DNA of 64,000 nt from Novacetimonas pomaceti (GTDB lineage: Bacteria > Pseudomonadota > Alphaproteobacteria > Acetobacterales > Acetobacteraceae): positions 5,279 through 69,278 of the forward strand of contig NZ_NOXG01000014.1 in NCBI RefSeq assembly GCF_003207955.1, in the 5' to 3' direction. Shown one piece after another: positions 31,829-40,884 of this stretch. The notes beneath the pieces were generated by a model, which saw only the letters and a program-made list of their open reading frames with translations, was not told the DNA's origin and made no database searches. The first letter of the stretch is position 1; every line of letters starts with the position of its first letter. A program made the translations under genes and the position numbers.

Positions 31829-33343
31829 ATGACCCCCACCAATCCCCCCACGCACGCCGGGGCGTCCCGGCCCGCCGCGATTCATCCGACCATTGTGCTG
31901 GTGACGTGCTGCCTCAGCCTGTTGCTGGTGATGATGGACGTGACCATCGTCAACGTGGCGCTCCCTTCCATCCGCATCGCCCTGCATGGCAGTTTCTCCA
32001 CCCTGCAATGGGTGGTCGACGGCTATACCCTGATGGTCGCCAGCCTGCTGGTGCTGATGGGCGCGATCGCCGACCGGGTGGGGCGGCGGCGCGTCTTCGT
32101 CGCTGGAATCGCGGTGTTCTGCGGGGGGTCGATGCTGTGCGCGCTGTCGGGGTCGATCCCGTTCCTGGTGTTCGCGCGCATGCTGCAGGGAATCGGTGGC
32201 GCGATGCTCAACCCCGTGGCGCTGTCGATCATCGCGAACGTCTTTACCGATCCGCGCGCGCGGGCGCAGGCCATCGGGATATGGGGCGGCACGTCTGGCG
32301 TGGCGCTGGCGCTGGGGCCGGTGGTGGGGGGCATCCTTGTCCACTGGGTCAACTGGCAGGCGGTGTTCTGGGTCAACGTGCCGATCGGGATCATCGGGAT
32401 TTTCCTCAGCCTGCGTTTCATCCCCGAATCCCACGGCCCGCGCACGCGCGCGTTCGACGGGCCGGGGCAACTGCTGGTGATGGTGACGCTGGCGATGCTG
32501 ACGGCCGCCCTGATCGAGGCGCGTGACCTCGGCTGGAGCAATCCGGTCATCGTCGGGTTCCTGTCGCTGGGTGTCCTTGCGATGATCGGGTTCGTGATCG
32601 TGGAACAGCGCAGTCCCGCGCCGCTGGTGGACCTGCGGTTTTTCCATGCGCTGCCGTTTTCCGGGGCGATCGTGACCGCCATCCTCGCCTTTGCGGTCTT
32701 CAGCGCGTTCCTGTTCCTCAATACCCTCTATCTCCAGGGATCGCGCGGGATGTCGGCGCTGCATGCGGGGCTGTGCACGCTGCCGTTCGCGGTGTGCAGC
32801 AGCGTCTGCTCCCCCCTGTCGGGACGTCTGGTGGGACATGTGGGCGCGCGCCTGCCGCTGCTGGTCTCCGCCGTGGGGTTTGGCGTCAGCGCCCTGCTGC
32901 TGACGGGGCTGTCGGATGCGACGCCGCTGTGGGTGCTGCTGGTGGCGTATGGCCTGTGCGGCTGCGGATTCGGGATGTGCAACGCCCCGATCACCAATGC
33001 CGCCGTCTCCGGCATGCCGCGCACGCAGGCGGGGGTGGCGGCGGCGCTGGCCTCCACCAGCCGGCAGATCGGGGTGCTGCTGGGCATCGCGCTGTCTGGC
33101 ACGATGACCGGCGCGCCGACGGGACAGATCGGGGCGGTCCAGTGGGCGGCGTTCGCGCGGGCGACGCATGCCGTGTGGTGGGCGATGCTGGTGGCGGCCA
33201 TCCTGATCGGGGTGATCGGCATTGTCGTCACCAGCGCGCGGGCGCGCGCCAGCACCAAAGCTGTGGCGGCCGTGCTGGCCGGGGTGGAGGCTGGCGACAT
33301 GGCGGCCCGGGGCATGGGCGGCGGGGCATCGCGGCGGGCCTGA
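31829..33343 (+). CDS. MFS drug exporter, DHA2 (EmrB/QacA) family
   Basis: This 504-residue integral membrane protein has about 14 helices, fitting the 14-TMS drug:H+ antiporter group. Signatures: N-terminal LLLVMMDVTIVNVALPSI (TM1 motif), LQWVVDGYTLMVASLLVLMG, motif A GAIADRVGRRRVF, and motif C GGTSGVALALGPVVGG. It probably exports toxic compounds using proton motive force; the substrate is unknown. The ribosome site is weak. It is monocistronic, between tRNA-Gly and the atp operon. Confidence 0.92.
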   Translation: MTPTNPPTHAGASRPAAIHPTIVLVTCCLSLLLVMMDVTIVNVALPSIRIALHGSFSTLQWVVDGYTLMVASLLVLMGAIADRVGRRRVFVAGIAVFCGGSMLCALSGSIPFLVFARMLQGIGGAMLNPVALSIIANVFTDPRARAQAIGIWGGTSGVALALGPVVGGILVHWVNWQAVFWVNVPIGIIGIFLSLRFIPESHGPRTRAFDGPGQLLVMVTLAMLTAALIEARDLGWSNPVIVGFLSLGVLAMIGFVIVEQRSPAPLVDLRFFHALPFSGAIVTAILAFAVFSAFLFLNTLYLQGSRGMSALHAGLCTLPFAVCSSVCSPLSGRLVGHVGARLPLLVSAVGFGVSALLLTGLSDATPLWVLLVAYGLCGCGFGMCNAPITNAAVSGMPRTQAGVAAALASTSRQIGVLLGIALSGTMTGAPTGQIGAVQWAAFARATHAVWWAMLVAAILIGVIGIVVTSARARASTKAVAAVLAGVEAGDMAARGMGGGASRRA

Positions 33344-33663
33344 CCGGCTCCTGTTCGATCCGTGCATGACTGAGATGCGCAGCGTGCAATGGAAGGCGGG
33401 ATATTCGTGACGAATCGTTCATGAACTCTATTTCCGAAGCGGGGGTGGATATGTATGCTACGACCCGCTGTGGGACGGTGGCGTGACCTGCCGGACGGCC
33501 GGGTCGGGCGCGCGATGGATTTTGTGGCGCGCGGCCGGTATGGTGCCGGTTGCGTGGGTCAACGCAGCGTGCTAGAGCCGCGCCAGCAGTGGCTCGGGCG
33601 GTCGTGTTCCGGGGCCTGCGGCGTGTTTGTGTGACCCACGATTCTGGATTGGAAAAGCGGACA
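33344..33663. other. Intergenic region carrying the atp operon promoter
   Basis: 320 bases between the MFS stop and atpH. No gene, repeat of either family, or clear -35/-10 pair is visible. In-frame GTG codons extend atpH to 33631, so part of this could be coding if that start is used. Confidence 0.4.
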
Positions 33664-34245
33664 GTGGATTCGACTGGAACGACCTCAATACCAATCGCCT
33701 CCATTGCCAATGGCCTTGCGGGCCGTTACGCGACGGCGCTCTATGACCTTGCCTCCGACCAGCAGAAGCTCGACCTCGCGCTGGACCAGGCAAAGGCCCT
33801 GTCCTCCATGCTGGACCAGAGCGCGGACCTGTCCGCGGTGCTGGTTGATCGCACCCTTGACATCCGCCAGTCCACGCGCGCGCTGCTCGCGGTGCTGGAC
33901 AAGGAGGGTTTCGATCCCCTGATCCGTGATTTCGTCGGCGTGGTGGCGGCCAACCGCCGCCTGCCGCATCTTCGTGAAATTCTCGCCGCCCTGGCGGCAA
34001 TCGCCGCTGCCCGCCGGGGCGAGGTGGTGGCGGACGTCGTGTCCGCCCATCCCCTCAACGACGTGCAGCGCGCACAGCTTCGCGGCCGCCTCGCCGAGGC
34101 CGGCTATTCCAAAGTCAATATCCAGGAGCGTGTTGACGCGGCGCTGCTGGGCGGTCTGGTCGTGCGCATAGGCGCCCGCCTGTATGATACCAGCCTCAGA
34201 TCCCGCCTTACCCGCCTGCATCATGCCATGAAGGGAGCCGCGTGA
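33664..34245 (+). CDS. atpH: ATP synthase subunit delta
   Basis: 193 residues. The peripheral-stalk delta subunit links F1 to the b-subunits. The GTG at 33664 (MDSTGTTSIPIASI) is preferred, with GGAAAAGCGG upstream; GTG at 33631 is an alternative. Features: GLAGRYATALYDLA near the N-terminus, and a C-terminal domain with VVADVVSAHPLNDVQRAQL and DAALLGGLVVRIGARLYDTS. It opens the atpHAGDC operon; the stop overlaps the atpA start (TGATG). Confidence 0.95.
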   Translation: MDSTGTTSIPIASIANGLAGRYATALYDLASDQQKLDLALDQAKALSSMLDQSADLSAVLVDRTLDIRQSTRALLAVLDKEGFDPLIRDFVGVVAANRRLPHLREILAALAAIAAARRGEVVADVVSAHPLNDVQRAQLRGRLAEAGYSKVNIQERVDAALLGGLVVRIGARLYDTSLRSRLTRLHHAMKGAA

Positions 34246-35783
34246 TGGAAATCCGCCCCTCCGAGATTTCGGATATCCTCAAGCAGCAGATCGCCACGTT
34301 CGACCAGGCTGTCGATGTTGCCGAAACCGGCACCATCCTGTCGGTTGGTGACGGCATCGCCCGTGTTTACGGGCTGCAGAACGTCGAAGCCGGCGAAATG
34401 CTGGTCTTCCCCGCCAGCGGCCAGCATGGCATGGCGCTGAACCTCGAGAACGACAATGTCGGCGTCGTCATCTTCGGTGATGACACCTCCATGCGCGAAG
34501 GCGACACCGTCGCGCGCACCGGCAAGGTGGTCGAGGTCCCGACCGGCAAGGCCCTGCTGGGCCGCGTGGTCGACGGTCTGGGCAACCCGATCGACGGCAA
34601 GGGTCCGCTGGTTGGTGAAATCATCAACAAGCGCGCGGAAATCAAGGCCCCCGGCATCATGCCGCGCCAGTCCGTCAGCGAGCCGATGCAGACCGGCATC
34701 AAGGCCATCGACGCGCTGGTGCCCATCGGGCGCGGCCAGCGTGAGCTGATCATCGGTGACCGCCAGACCGGCAAGACCGCGATCCTGATCGACACCATCG
34801 TCAACCAGAAGAGCGTCAATGCCCTGGGTGACGAATCCAAGTCGCTGTACTGCATCTATGTCGCGATCGGGCAGAAGCGTTCGACCGTGGCGCAGCTGGT
34901 CCGCACGCTGGAGGAAACCGGCGCGATGGAATATTCCATCGTCGTGGCGGCCACCGCGTCCGACCCGGCCCCGATGCAGTACCTGGCGCCGTATGCCGCG
35001 TGCTCCATGGGCGAATATTTCCGCGACAACGGCATGCATGCCCTGATCGTGTATGATGACCTGTCCAAGCAGGCCGTCGCCTATCGCCAGATGTCGCTGC
35101 TGCTGCGTCGTCCGCCGGGACGTGAGGCGTATCCGGGTGACGTGTTCTACCTGCATTCGCGCCTGCTGGAACGCGCCGCGAAGATGTCCGACAAGTTCGG
35201 CGCGGGTTCGCTGACGGCGCTTCCGGTGATCGAGACGCAGGCTGGCGACGTGTCGGCCTATATCCCGACCAACGTGATTTCCATTACCGACGGCCAGGTG
35301 TTCCTTGAAACCGACCTGTTCTATCGCGGCATCCGCCCGGCGGTGAACGTTGGCGGTTCCGTGTCGCGCGTCGGTTCCGCTGCGCAGATCAAGGCGATGA
35401 AGCAGGTTGCCGGCAAGATCAAGCTGGAACTGGCGCAGTATCGCGAAATGGCCGCCTTCTCGCAGTTCGCGTCGGACCTCGATCCCGCGACGCAGAAGCA
35501 GCTTGCCCGTGGCGCGCGCCTTGTCGAGCTGCTCAAGCAGCCCGAAACCTCCCCGCTTTCGGTCGAGGAGCAGGTGGTCGTCCTGTTCGCGGGCACCCGT
35601 GGCTATATCGACGCCGTGCCGGTGAACGAGGTCACGACCTATGAAAAGCGTCTGCTTGAGGAAGTGCGTTCGGCAGGCAAGGACATCCTCGAATCCATCC
35701 GGACCCAGCGTCAGCTGACCAAGGATATCGAAAGCCGACTGAACGATTTCCTGACGACGTTCGGCCGTCAGTTCGTCAACTGA
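34245..35783 (+). CDS. atpA: ATP synthase subunit alpha
   Basis: 512 residues; ATG at 34245 (preceded by AAGGGAG) gives the standard N-terminus MEIRPSEISDILKQQI. Non-catalytic nucleotide-binding subunit of F1. P-loop GDRQTGKTA at about 170-178; later landmarks include GMHALIVYDDLSKQAVAYRQ and LTDGQVFLETDL-like ITDGQVFLETDLFYRGIRP. Length matches the family. Second gene of the F1 operon, coupled to atpH. Confidence 0.98.
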   Translation: MEIRPSEISDILKQQIATFDQAVDVAETGTILSVGDGIARVYGLQNVEAGEMLVFPASGQHGMALNLENDNVGVVIFGDDTSMREGDTVARTGKVVEVPTGKALLGRVVDGLGNPIDGKGPLVGEIINKRAEIKAPGIMPRQSVSEPMQTGIKAIDALVPIGRGQRELIIGDRQTGKTAILIDTIVNQKSVNALGDESKSLYCIYVAIGQKRSTVAQLVRTLEETGAMEYSIVVAATASDPAPMQYLAPYAACSMGEYFRDNGMHALIVYDDLSKQAVAYRQMSLLLRRPPGREAYPGDVFYLHSRLLERAAKMSDKFGAGSLTALPVIETQAGDVSAYIPTNVISITDGQVFLETDLFYRGIRPAVNVGGSVSRVGSAAQIKAMKQVAGKIKLELAQYREMAAFSQFASDLDPATQKQLARGARLVELLKQPETSPLSVEEQVVVLFAGTRGYIDAVPVNEVTTYEKRLLEEVRSAGKDILESIRTQRQLTKDIESRLNDFLTTFGRQFVN

Positions 35784-35799
35784 GGAAGAACGCGCATCC

Positions 35800-36681
35800 A
35801 TGGCTTCCCTGAAGGAACTGCGCGCAAGGATCGGCAGCGTCAAATCGACGCGAAAGATCACCAGCGCGATGAAAATGGTCGCCGCGGCCAAGCTGCGTCG
35901 GGCGGAAACCCGCGCGGCGGCGGCGCGTCCCTATGCCGACGCGATGCGCCGCATGCTCGCCGAGGTTGCCCGCAGCATGGCGGGCGAGGGCGGCCAGCCC
36001 AAGCTGCTGTCCGGCACGGGGGGAGATACCACCCACCTGCTGGTACCGATGTCGAGCGACCGTGGTCTTGCCGGGGCCTTCAACGCCAACATCAACCGCA
36101 AGACGCGCGACATGATCCTCAAGCTGCAGGCCGCGGGCAAGACCGTGCGCCTGCTGCCGGTCGGGCGCAAGACGTACGAATACCTGCAGCGCGATTTCGC
36201 GGACCTGATTATCGGGCACATCCACATGTCGTCGGGCAAGGAAGTCTCGTTCAAGGTCGCTTCCGACCTGGGCGAACGGATTTCCGGCATGCTGGACCGG
36301 GATGAATTCGATGTCTGCACGCTGGTGTACAACCGCTTCCAGAACGTCATGTCGCAGGTCCCGACGGAAATGCAGCTGATCCCGCTGGCGCTGCCGGGCA
36401 ACGACAACGACGCGGGCGACGAGACCGCGCAGTACGAGTTCGAGCCGGACGAGGGCGCGCTGCTGTCGCGACTGCTGCCACGCAACCTGCAGGTCCAGCT
36501 TTATGCGACCATGCTTGAAACCGCCGCGGGTGAAAACGGCGCGCGGATGACGGCGATGGACAGTGCCACGCGTAACGCGGGCAAGGCCATCGACCGGCTG
36601 ACGCTGACCTATAACCGCACCCGCCAGACCAACATCACCAATGAACTGATCGAGATCATTTCGGGCGCCCAGGCAGTCTGA
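35800..36681 (+). CDS. atpG: ATP synthase subunit gamma
   Basis: 293 residues. Central rotor shaft of F1. Conserved ends are clear: N-terminal MASLKELRARIGSVKSTRK then ITSAMKMVAAAKLRRA, and C-terminal AMDSATRNAGKAIDRLTLTY then NRTRQTNITNELIEIISGA. The middle has SDRGLAGAFNANI. It begins 16 bases after atpA, in the usual HAGDC order. Confidence 0.98.
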   Translation: MASLKELRARIGSVKSTRKITSAMKMVAAAKLRRAETRAAAARPYADAMRRMLAEVARSMAGEGGQPKLLSGTGGDTTHLLVPMSSDRGLAGAFNANINRKTRDMILKLQAAGKTVRLLPVGRKTYEYLQRDFADLIIGHIHMSSGKEVSFKVASDLGERISGMLDRDEFDVCTLVYNRFQNVMSQVPTEMQLIPLALPGNDNDAGDETAQYEFEPDEGALLSRLLPRNLQVQLYATMLETAAGENGARMTAMDSATRNAGKAIDRLTLTYNRTRQTNITNELIEIISGAQAV

Positions 36682-36712
36682 AGATCGGTCTCCACGCTCC
36701 AGGAGCTGTCCC

Positions 36713-38194
36713 ATGTCGGAAACCACAACTCACGAGGCTCCTGTCTCCACACAGGGGCAGTCGCAGAAAAGCAACGTCGTCGGCCGCGTGACGCAGATCC
36801 GCGGCGCCGTCGTCGATGTCCAGTTCGAAGGCACGCTGCCGCACATCCTCGATGCGCTGCATGTCTCGCTCAATGGCCAGACGCTGGTGCTCGAGGTCGC
36901 GCAGGAAATCGGCGAGCACGAAGTCCGCTGCATCGCGATGGACACGACCGACGGCCTGAGCCGCGGGACCGAGGTCGTCGCCACGGGCACGCAGATCACC
37001 GTGCCGGTCGGTCCGGGCACGCTGGGCCGTATCCTGAACGTCATCGGTGAGCCGATCGACGATCGTGGCCCGATCCAGGCGAAGGGCCGTTCGCCGATCC
37101 ACCGCGCGGCCCCGGCCTTTGACGAACAGGCTGCCGCGACCGAAATCCTGCCGACCGGCATCAAGGTCGTCGACCTGCTCTGCCCCTACCTGAAGGGGGG
37201 CAAGGTCGGCCTGTTCGGTGGCGCGGGCGTCGGCAAGACGGTCATCATCCAGGAACTGATCAACAACATCGCCAAGGCGCATGGCGGCGTGTCCGTCTTT
37301 GCCGGTGTCGGTGAACGTACCCGTGAAGGTAACGACCTGTATTACGAAATGCAGGACGCGGGCGTCATCAAGCTCGATGGTGATTCCACCGCGGGTTCCA
37401 AGGTGGCGCTGGTTTATGGCCAGATGAACGAACCGCCGGGTGCGCGTGCCCGCGTGGCGCTGTCCGGCGTGACGGTCGCGGAATATTTCCGCGATGTCGA
37501 AGGCCAGGACGTGCTGTTCTTCGTCGACAACATCTTCCGCTTCACGCAGGCCGGCGCCGAAGTGTCCGCGCTGCTGGGCCGTATTCCTTCGGCCGTGGGT
37601 TACCAGCCGACGCTGGCGACCGAAATGGGCGCGCTGCAGGAACGCATCACCTCCACCAAGAAGGGGTCGATCACCTCGGTGCAGGCCGTTTACGTTCCCG
37701 CCGATGACCTGACCGACCCGGCGCCTGCCGCGACGTTCGCCCATCTTGACGCGACGACGGTGCTGAACCGTTCCATCGCGGAAATGGGCATCTATCCCGC
37801 CGTTGACCCGCTGGATTCGACCTCGCGCTCGCTGGACCCGAAAATCGTGGGCGACGAACATTATCAGGTGGCGCGCGACGTGCAGCGCATCCTGCAGACC
37901 TACAAGTCGCTGCAGGACATCATCGCCATCCTGGGCATGGATGAACTGTCGGAAGACGACAAGCTGGTGGTGGCGCGCGCGCGTCGTATCCAGCGTTTCC
38001 TGTCGCAGCCGTTCCATGTGGCCGAAGTGTTCACCGGCGCGCCGGGCAAGCTGGTCGCGCTGGCCGATACCGTGCGTTCGTTCAAGGCGATTGTCGCGGG
38101 CGAATACGATCACCTACCCGAAAGCGCGTTCTACATGGTCGGCGCGATCGAGGAAGCGGTGGCCAAGGCCGAAAAGATGAAGGAATCGGCCTGA
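36713..38194 (+). CDS. atpD: ATP synthase subunit beta
   Basis: 493 residues. Catalytic F1 subunit. A ~20-residue polar N-terminal extension precedes VVGRVTQIRGAVVDVQFEG. P-loop GGAGVGKT lies at about 169-176, catalytic GERTREGNDLY follows, and the DELSEED lever region (GMDELSEDDKLVVARA) is present near the C-terminus. It begins 31 bases after atpG with a good AGGAG. Confidence 0.98.
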   Translation: MSETTTHEAPVSTQGQSQKSNVVGRVTQIRGAVVDVQFEGTLPHILDALHVSLNGQTLVLEVAQEIGEHEVRCIAMDTTDGLSRGTEVVATGTQITVPVGPGTLGRILNVIGEPIDDRGPIQAKGRSPIHRAAPAFDEQAAATEILPTGIKVVDLLCPYLKGGKVGLFGGAGVGKTVIIQELINNIAKAHGGVSVFAGVGERTREGNDLYYEMQDAGVIKLDGDSTAGSKVALVYGQMNEPPGARARVALSGVTVAEYFRDVEGQDVLFFVDNIFRFTQAGAEVSALLGRIPSAVGYQPTLATEMGALQERITSTKKGSITSVQAVYVPADDLTDPAPAATFAHLDATTVLNRSIAEMGIYPAVDPLDSTSRSLDPKIVGDEHYQVARDVQRILQTYKSLQDIIAILGMDELSEDDKLVVARARRIQRFLSQPFHVAEVFTGAPGKLVALADTVRSFKAIVAGEYDHLPESAFYMVGAIEEAVAKAEKMKESA

Positions 38195-38225
38195 TTACTG
38201 GCCCCTGACGCAAGGAAGACAGACC

Positions 38226-38651
38226 ATGCCGATTAAGGTCGAGATTGTCAGCCCGGAGAAAATCCTTTTCTCCCACAAGGCTGACATGGTGGTCATGCCC
38301 GGGTCCGAGGGCGATATCGCCGCGATGCCCGAGCATGCGCCGCTGATGCTGATGCTGCGCGGTGGCGTTGTCGAGATTTACGAGGGCGATGCCATCGCCC
38401 ATCGTTTCTTCGTGTCGGGCGGGTTTGCCGATATGACGCCGGACCACTGCACCATCCTGGCGGATCACGCGACGCCGGTGACGGAACTTTCCGCGACCGA
38501 TGCCGAATCCCGTCTGGCCGCGCTGGAAAAATCCTATGACGAGGCGGACAAGATGAATGTCCCCGCGCTGGATATCCTGATGGACAAGATGCAGTCCGCC
38601 CGTGCGGAAATCGAGGCCGCCAACAGTGCCACGCCCGAGATGTCGATCTGA
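38226..38651 (+). CDS. atpC: ATP synthase subunit epsilon
   Basis: 141 residues. F1 central-stalk subunit that couples rotation and can inhibit ATP hydrolysis. The N-terminal beta barrel begins KVEIVSPEKILFSHKADMVV and includes MPGSEGDIAAMPEHAPLM. A C-terminal helical hairpin with ESRLAALEKSYDEADK follows. Last gene of the operon, followed by a strong terminator. No F0 genes are in the window; they are normally elsewhere in alphaproteobacteria. Confidence 0.96.
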   Translation: MPIKVEIVSPEKILFSHKADMVVMPGSEGDIAAMPEHAPLMLMLRGGVVEIYEGDAIAHRFFVSGGFADMTPDHCTILADHATPVTELSATDAESRLAALEKSYDEADKMNVPALDILMDKMQSARAEIEAANSATPEMSI

Positions 38652-38680
38652 TATCGCGGCTTCCGGCCTGATCAGTCATG

Positions 38681-38714
38681 AAAACGGCGCCCCCTGGTGG
38701 GCGCCGTTTTTTTT
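38681..38714 (+). terminator. Rho-independent terminator of atpHAGDC
   Basis: Stem AAAACGGCGCCC/GGGCGCCGTTTT with a six-base loop, followed by more T residues. About 30 bases after atpC. Confidence 0.96.
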
Positions 38715-38788
38715 GTGGGTTCCTGAACCGTTTCACGGATTGCCGGGGTGTTTTTGCGCGGATTTTTGGAAACCGTTGATAAAAAGTA

Positions 38789-38871
38789 GCAAAAGTTTTT
38801 GGTGAAGCTTTTTGCAAAAAGCTTCGAAAGACATCGCCTGTTTGAAAAAAGGCGATACCCAAAAACTTTTA
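38789..38871 (+). repeat. Three-stem intergenic repeat, family 1, copy I (best-preserved)
   Basis: Perfect 12-base terminal inverted repeats AAAAGTTTTTGG (38791-38802) and CCAAAAACTTTT (38859-38870) enclose two hairpins. The first has arms GAAGCTTTTT/AAAAAGCTTC around GC (38804-38825). The second is ATCGCCT/AGGCGAT (38833-38856). It lies between convergent atpC and queF, after the atp terminator. Confidence 0.95.
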
Positions 38872-38946
38872 GAATTTCAGTCCATTACCGGGTCTGACTG
38901 TCAAACGGCTTTTTTCCCGTAAAGCTTTTCATGCGCCGGGCATATG

Positions 38947-39426
38947 TCAGCCGCGCCCGCGATATCCGGGAACATCCTGCGCCGGGATCCATGTACCTTC
39001 GGGCGGGGTTCCGGTCTGCCAGAAGACATCGATGGGCATGCCGCCGCGCGGATACCAGTAGGCCCCGATCCGCAACCATACGGGGTCGAGCAGATCGACA
39101 AGGGTGGTTGCGATCTGCATGGAGCATTTTTCGTGAAACGCGCCATGGTTGCGGAAACTGGTCAGGAACAGTTTCAGCGACTTGCTTTCCACGATCCACT
39201 TGCCGGGGATGTAGTCGATGACGATATGCGCGAAATCCGGCTGTCCCGTGACAGGGCACAGCGAGGTGAATTCCGGCGCGGTAAAGCGCACGACGTAACG
39301 TTTGTCCGGGTCCGGCGCGGGCACGCGTTCCAGCACGGCTTCCTCCGGGCTGGCGGGCTGGGCCGTGCTGCGTCCCAGCTGCGTCAGGGCCTGGCTGCCG
39401 TCATCGGGCGGGGTGGGGGATGTCAT
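38947..39426 (-). CDS. queF: NADPH-dependent 7-cyano-7-deazaguanine reductase (QueF)
   Basis: 159 residues. Reduces preQ0 to preQ1 in queuosine biosynthesis for tRNA modification. The active-site Cys is C57 in FTSLCPVTGQPDFAH, with D64. The family motif ESKSLKLFLTSFRNHGAFHE spans 80-99. The start at 39426 is chosen after GGAAAGACC; an upstream ATG at 39450 is less likely. This is the short unimodular type of QueF. Monocistronic. Confidence 0.96.
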   Translation of the reverse strand: MTSPTPPDDGSQALTQLGRSTAQPASPEEAVLERVPAPDPDKRYVVRFTAPEFTSLCPVTGQPDFAHIVIDYIPGKWIVESKSLKLFLTSFRNHGAFHEKCSMQIATTLVDLLDPVWLRIGAYWYPRGGMPIDVFWQTGTPPEGTWIPAQDVPGYRGRG

Positions 39427-39551
39427 GGGCGTGGTCTTTCCATGGTTCACGTAAAGGCCCGTGATGGCGGACGGGATATGGCGGCGTCAATGGATTGCCA
39501 TGTCATTTTGCCTGCTGTCGCAAGCCTGCGGCACGTGATAACACACAAGGC

Positions 39552-40739
39552 ATGGCACCTGCATCCCGAACCGAATTTCCCGATCCGGTCCTTGTGACCT
39601 CGACTGCCGACCTGAATGCGGTGACCGCGCGCCTTCGCCGCGAACCCTTCATCACCATCGACACGGAATTCGTGCGTGAACGCACGTACTGGCCCGAACT
39701 GTGCCTGGTGCAGCTGGCGGGTGCGGACGAAGTGGTGGTGGTCGACGCGCTGGCGCCGGGCATCGACCTGACCTCGCTGGGTGAACTCCTTGCGGATGAG
39801 AACGTTATCAAGGTGTTCCATGCCGCCCGACAGGATCTGGAGATTTTCCTGCACCTGTTCGACCGCCTGCCGCAGCCGCTGTTTGACACGCAGGTCGCGG
39901 CGATGGTTGCGGGATACGGGGACCAGGTGGGATACGACAACCTCGTCTCCTCCCTTCTGGGCGCGCAGATAGACAAGTCGCACCGCTTTTCCGACTGGGC
40001 CGCGCGTCCGCTTTCGCCGGCGCAGATCAGCTACGCCGCGGCTGACGTCACGTACCTGCGCGATGTCTACCTGCGGCTGGTGGCGCAGCTGGAACGCGAA
40101 GGCCGGCAGGACTGGATGACGGCGGAGATGGATGTCCTCAATTCCCCCGCGACCTTCCGGCCCGACCCCGAGACGTTGTGGGAACGGATGCGTCCGCGCA
40201 CCAGCAACCGCCGCATGCTGGGCATGCTGCGGGCCATCGCGGCATGGCGCGAGCGCGAGGCGCAGCGCGTCAACGTCCCGCGCCAGCGCCTGGTCAAGGA
40301 TGAGAGCCTGATGGAAATCGCGGCCACCGGCCCCGGCGATGTTGACGGGCTGGCGCGCGTGCGCGGCATTTCGCGCGGCTTTGCCGAGGGACGCAGCGGG
40401 CAGGGCCTGCTGGAGGCGATCGCGGTCGCGCGGCGCGAACCCGACGCCAGCCTGCCGCGCCCGCCAAAGGGACGGGGCAAGGACGCGCCCCGGCCATCGG
40501 CGGCGCTGGTGGCGATGCTCAAGGTATTGCTTGCGGCATGCTGCGAACGGCATCGCGTGGCGCCAAAGCTGGTGGCGTCGGCGGACGATATCGATCGCCT
40601 TGCGCTGGAAGACGCGCCGGAAATCCCCGCCCTGCAGGGATGGCGGCGCGAGGTTTTCGGGACGCAGGCGCTGGCGCTGAAGGCGGGTGAACTGACATTG
40701 GGGGTGGAAAACGGGGCGATACGGCTGATACGCGCCTGA
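39552..40739 (+). CDS. rnd: Ribonuclease D
   Basis: 395 residues. A 3'-5' exoribonuclease that trims tRNA precursors. DEDD-type motifs: ITIDTEF (D37, E39), VFHAARQDLEIF, and YAAADVTYLRDVY. HRDC-like helical domains follow (RRMLGMLRAIAAWREREAQ and a degenerate second copy). The start at 39552 (MAPASRTEFPD) has AAGGC just upstream; an earlier ATG at 39495 seems unlikely. Divergent from queF. Confidence 0.94.
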   Translation: MAPASRTEFPDPVLVTSTADLNAVTARLRREPFITIDTEFVRERTYWPELCLVQLAGADEVVVVDALAPGIDLTSLGELLADENVIKVFHAARQDLEIFLHLFDRLPQPLFDTQVAAMVAGYGDQVGYDNLVSSLLGAQIDKSHRFSDWAARPLSPAQISYAAADVTYLRDVYLRLVAQLEREGRQDWMTAEMDVLNSPATFRPDPETLWERMRPRTSNRRMLGMLRAIAAWREREAQRVNVPRQRLVKDESLMEIAATGPGDVDGLARVRGISRGFAEGRSGQGLLEAIAVARREPDASLPRPPKGRGKDAPRPSAALVAMLKVLLAACCERHRVAPKLVASADDIDRLALEDAPEIPALQGWRREVFGTQALALKAGELTLGVENGAIRLIRA

Positions 40740-40796
40740 TCCCCATCGGGTTATCCCCCGGGTTTTCCCATGGTTGCGAACAGGTTATGTGCAGTC

Positions 40797-40831
40797 TTGT
40801 CCACAATATTTTGTGTCTGGCCGGTTGAGTC
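40797..40831 (+). promoter_or_regulatory. Putative DnaA box and GANTC methylation site upstream of gcrA
   Basis: TTGTCCACA (40797-40805) differs by one base from the DnaA box TTATCCACA. GAGTC (40827-40831) is a CcrM target (GANTC). Both lie within 90 bases of the gcrA start. In Caulobacter, DnaA and CcrM methylation control gcrA; conservation here is inference. Confidence 0.45.
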
Positions 40832-40884
40832 ACCCACAATATAAGCCTATTTTGCCCCCAATTCCGCGTAATGGAGTGTGAGCG

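Noticed and set aside
31691..33367. 558-codon reverse frame over the MFS transporter
   Set aside because: Extremely His/Arg/Gln-rich; the forward frame has 14 membrane segments and MFS motifs.
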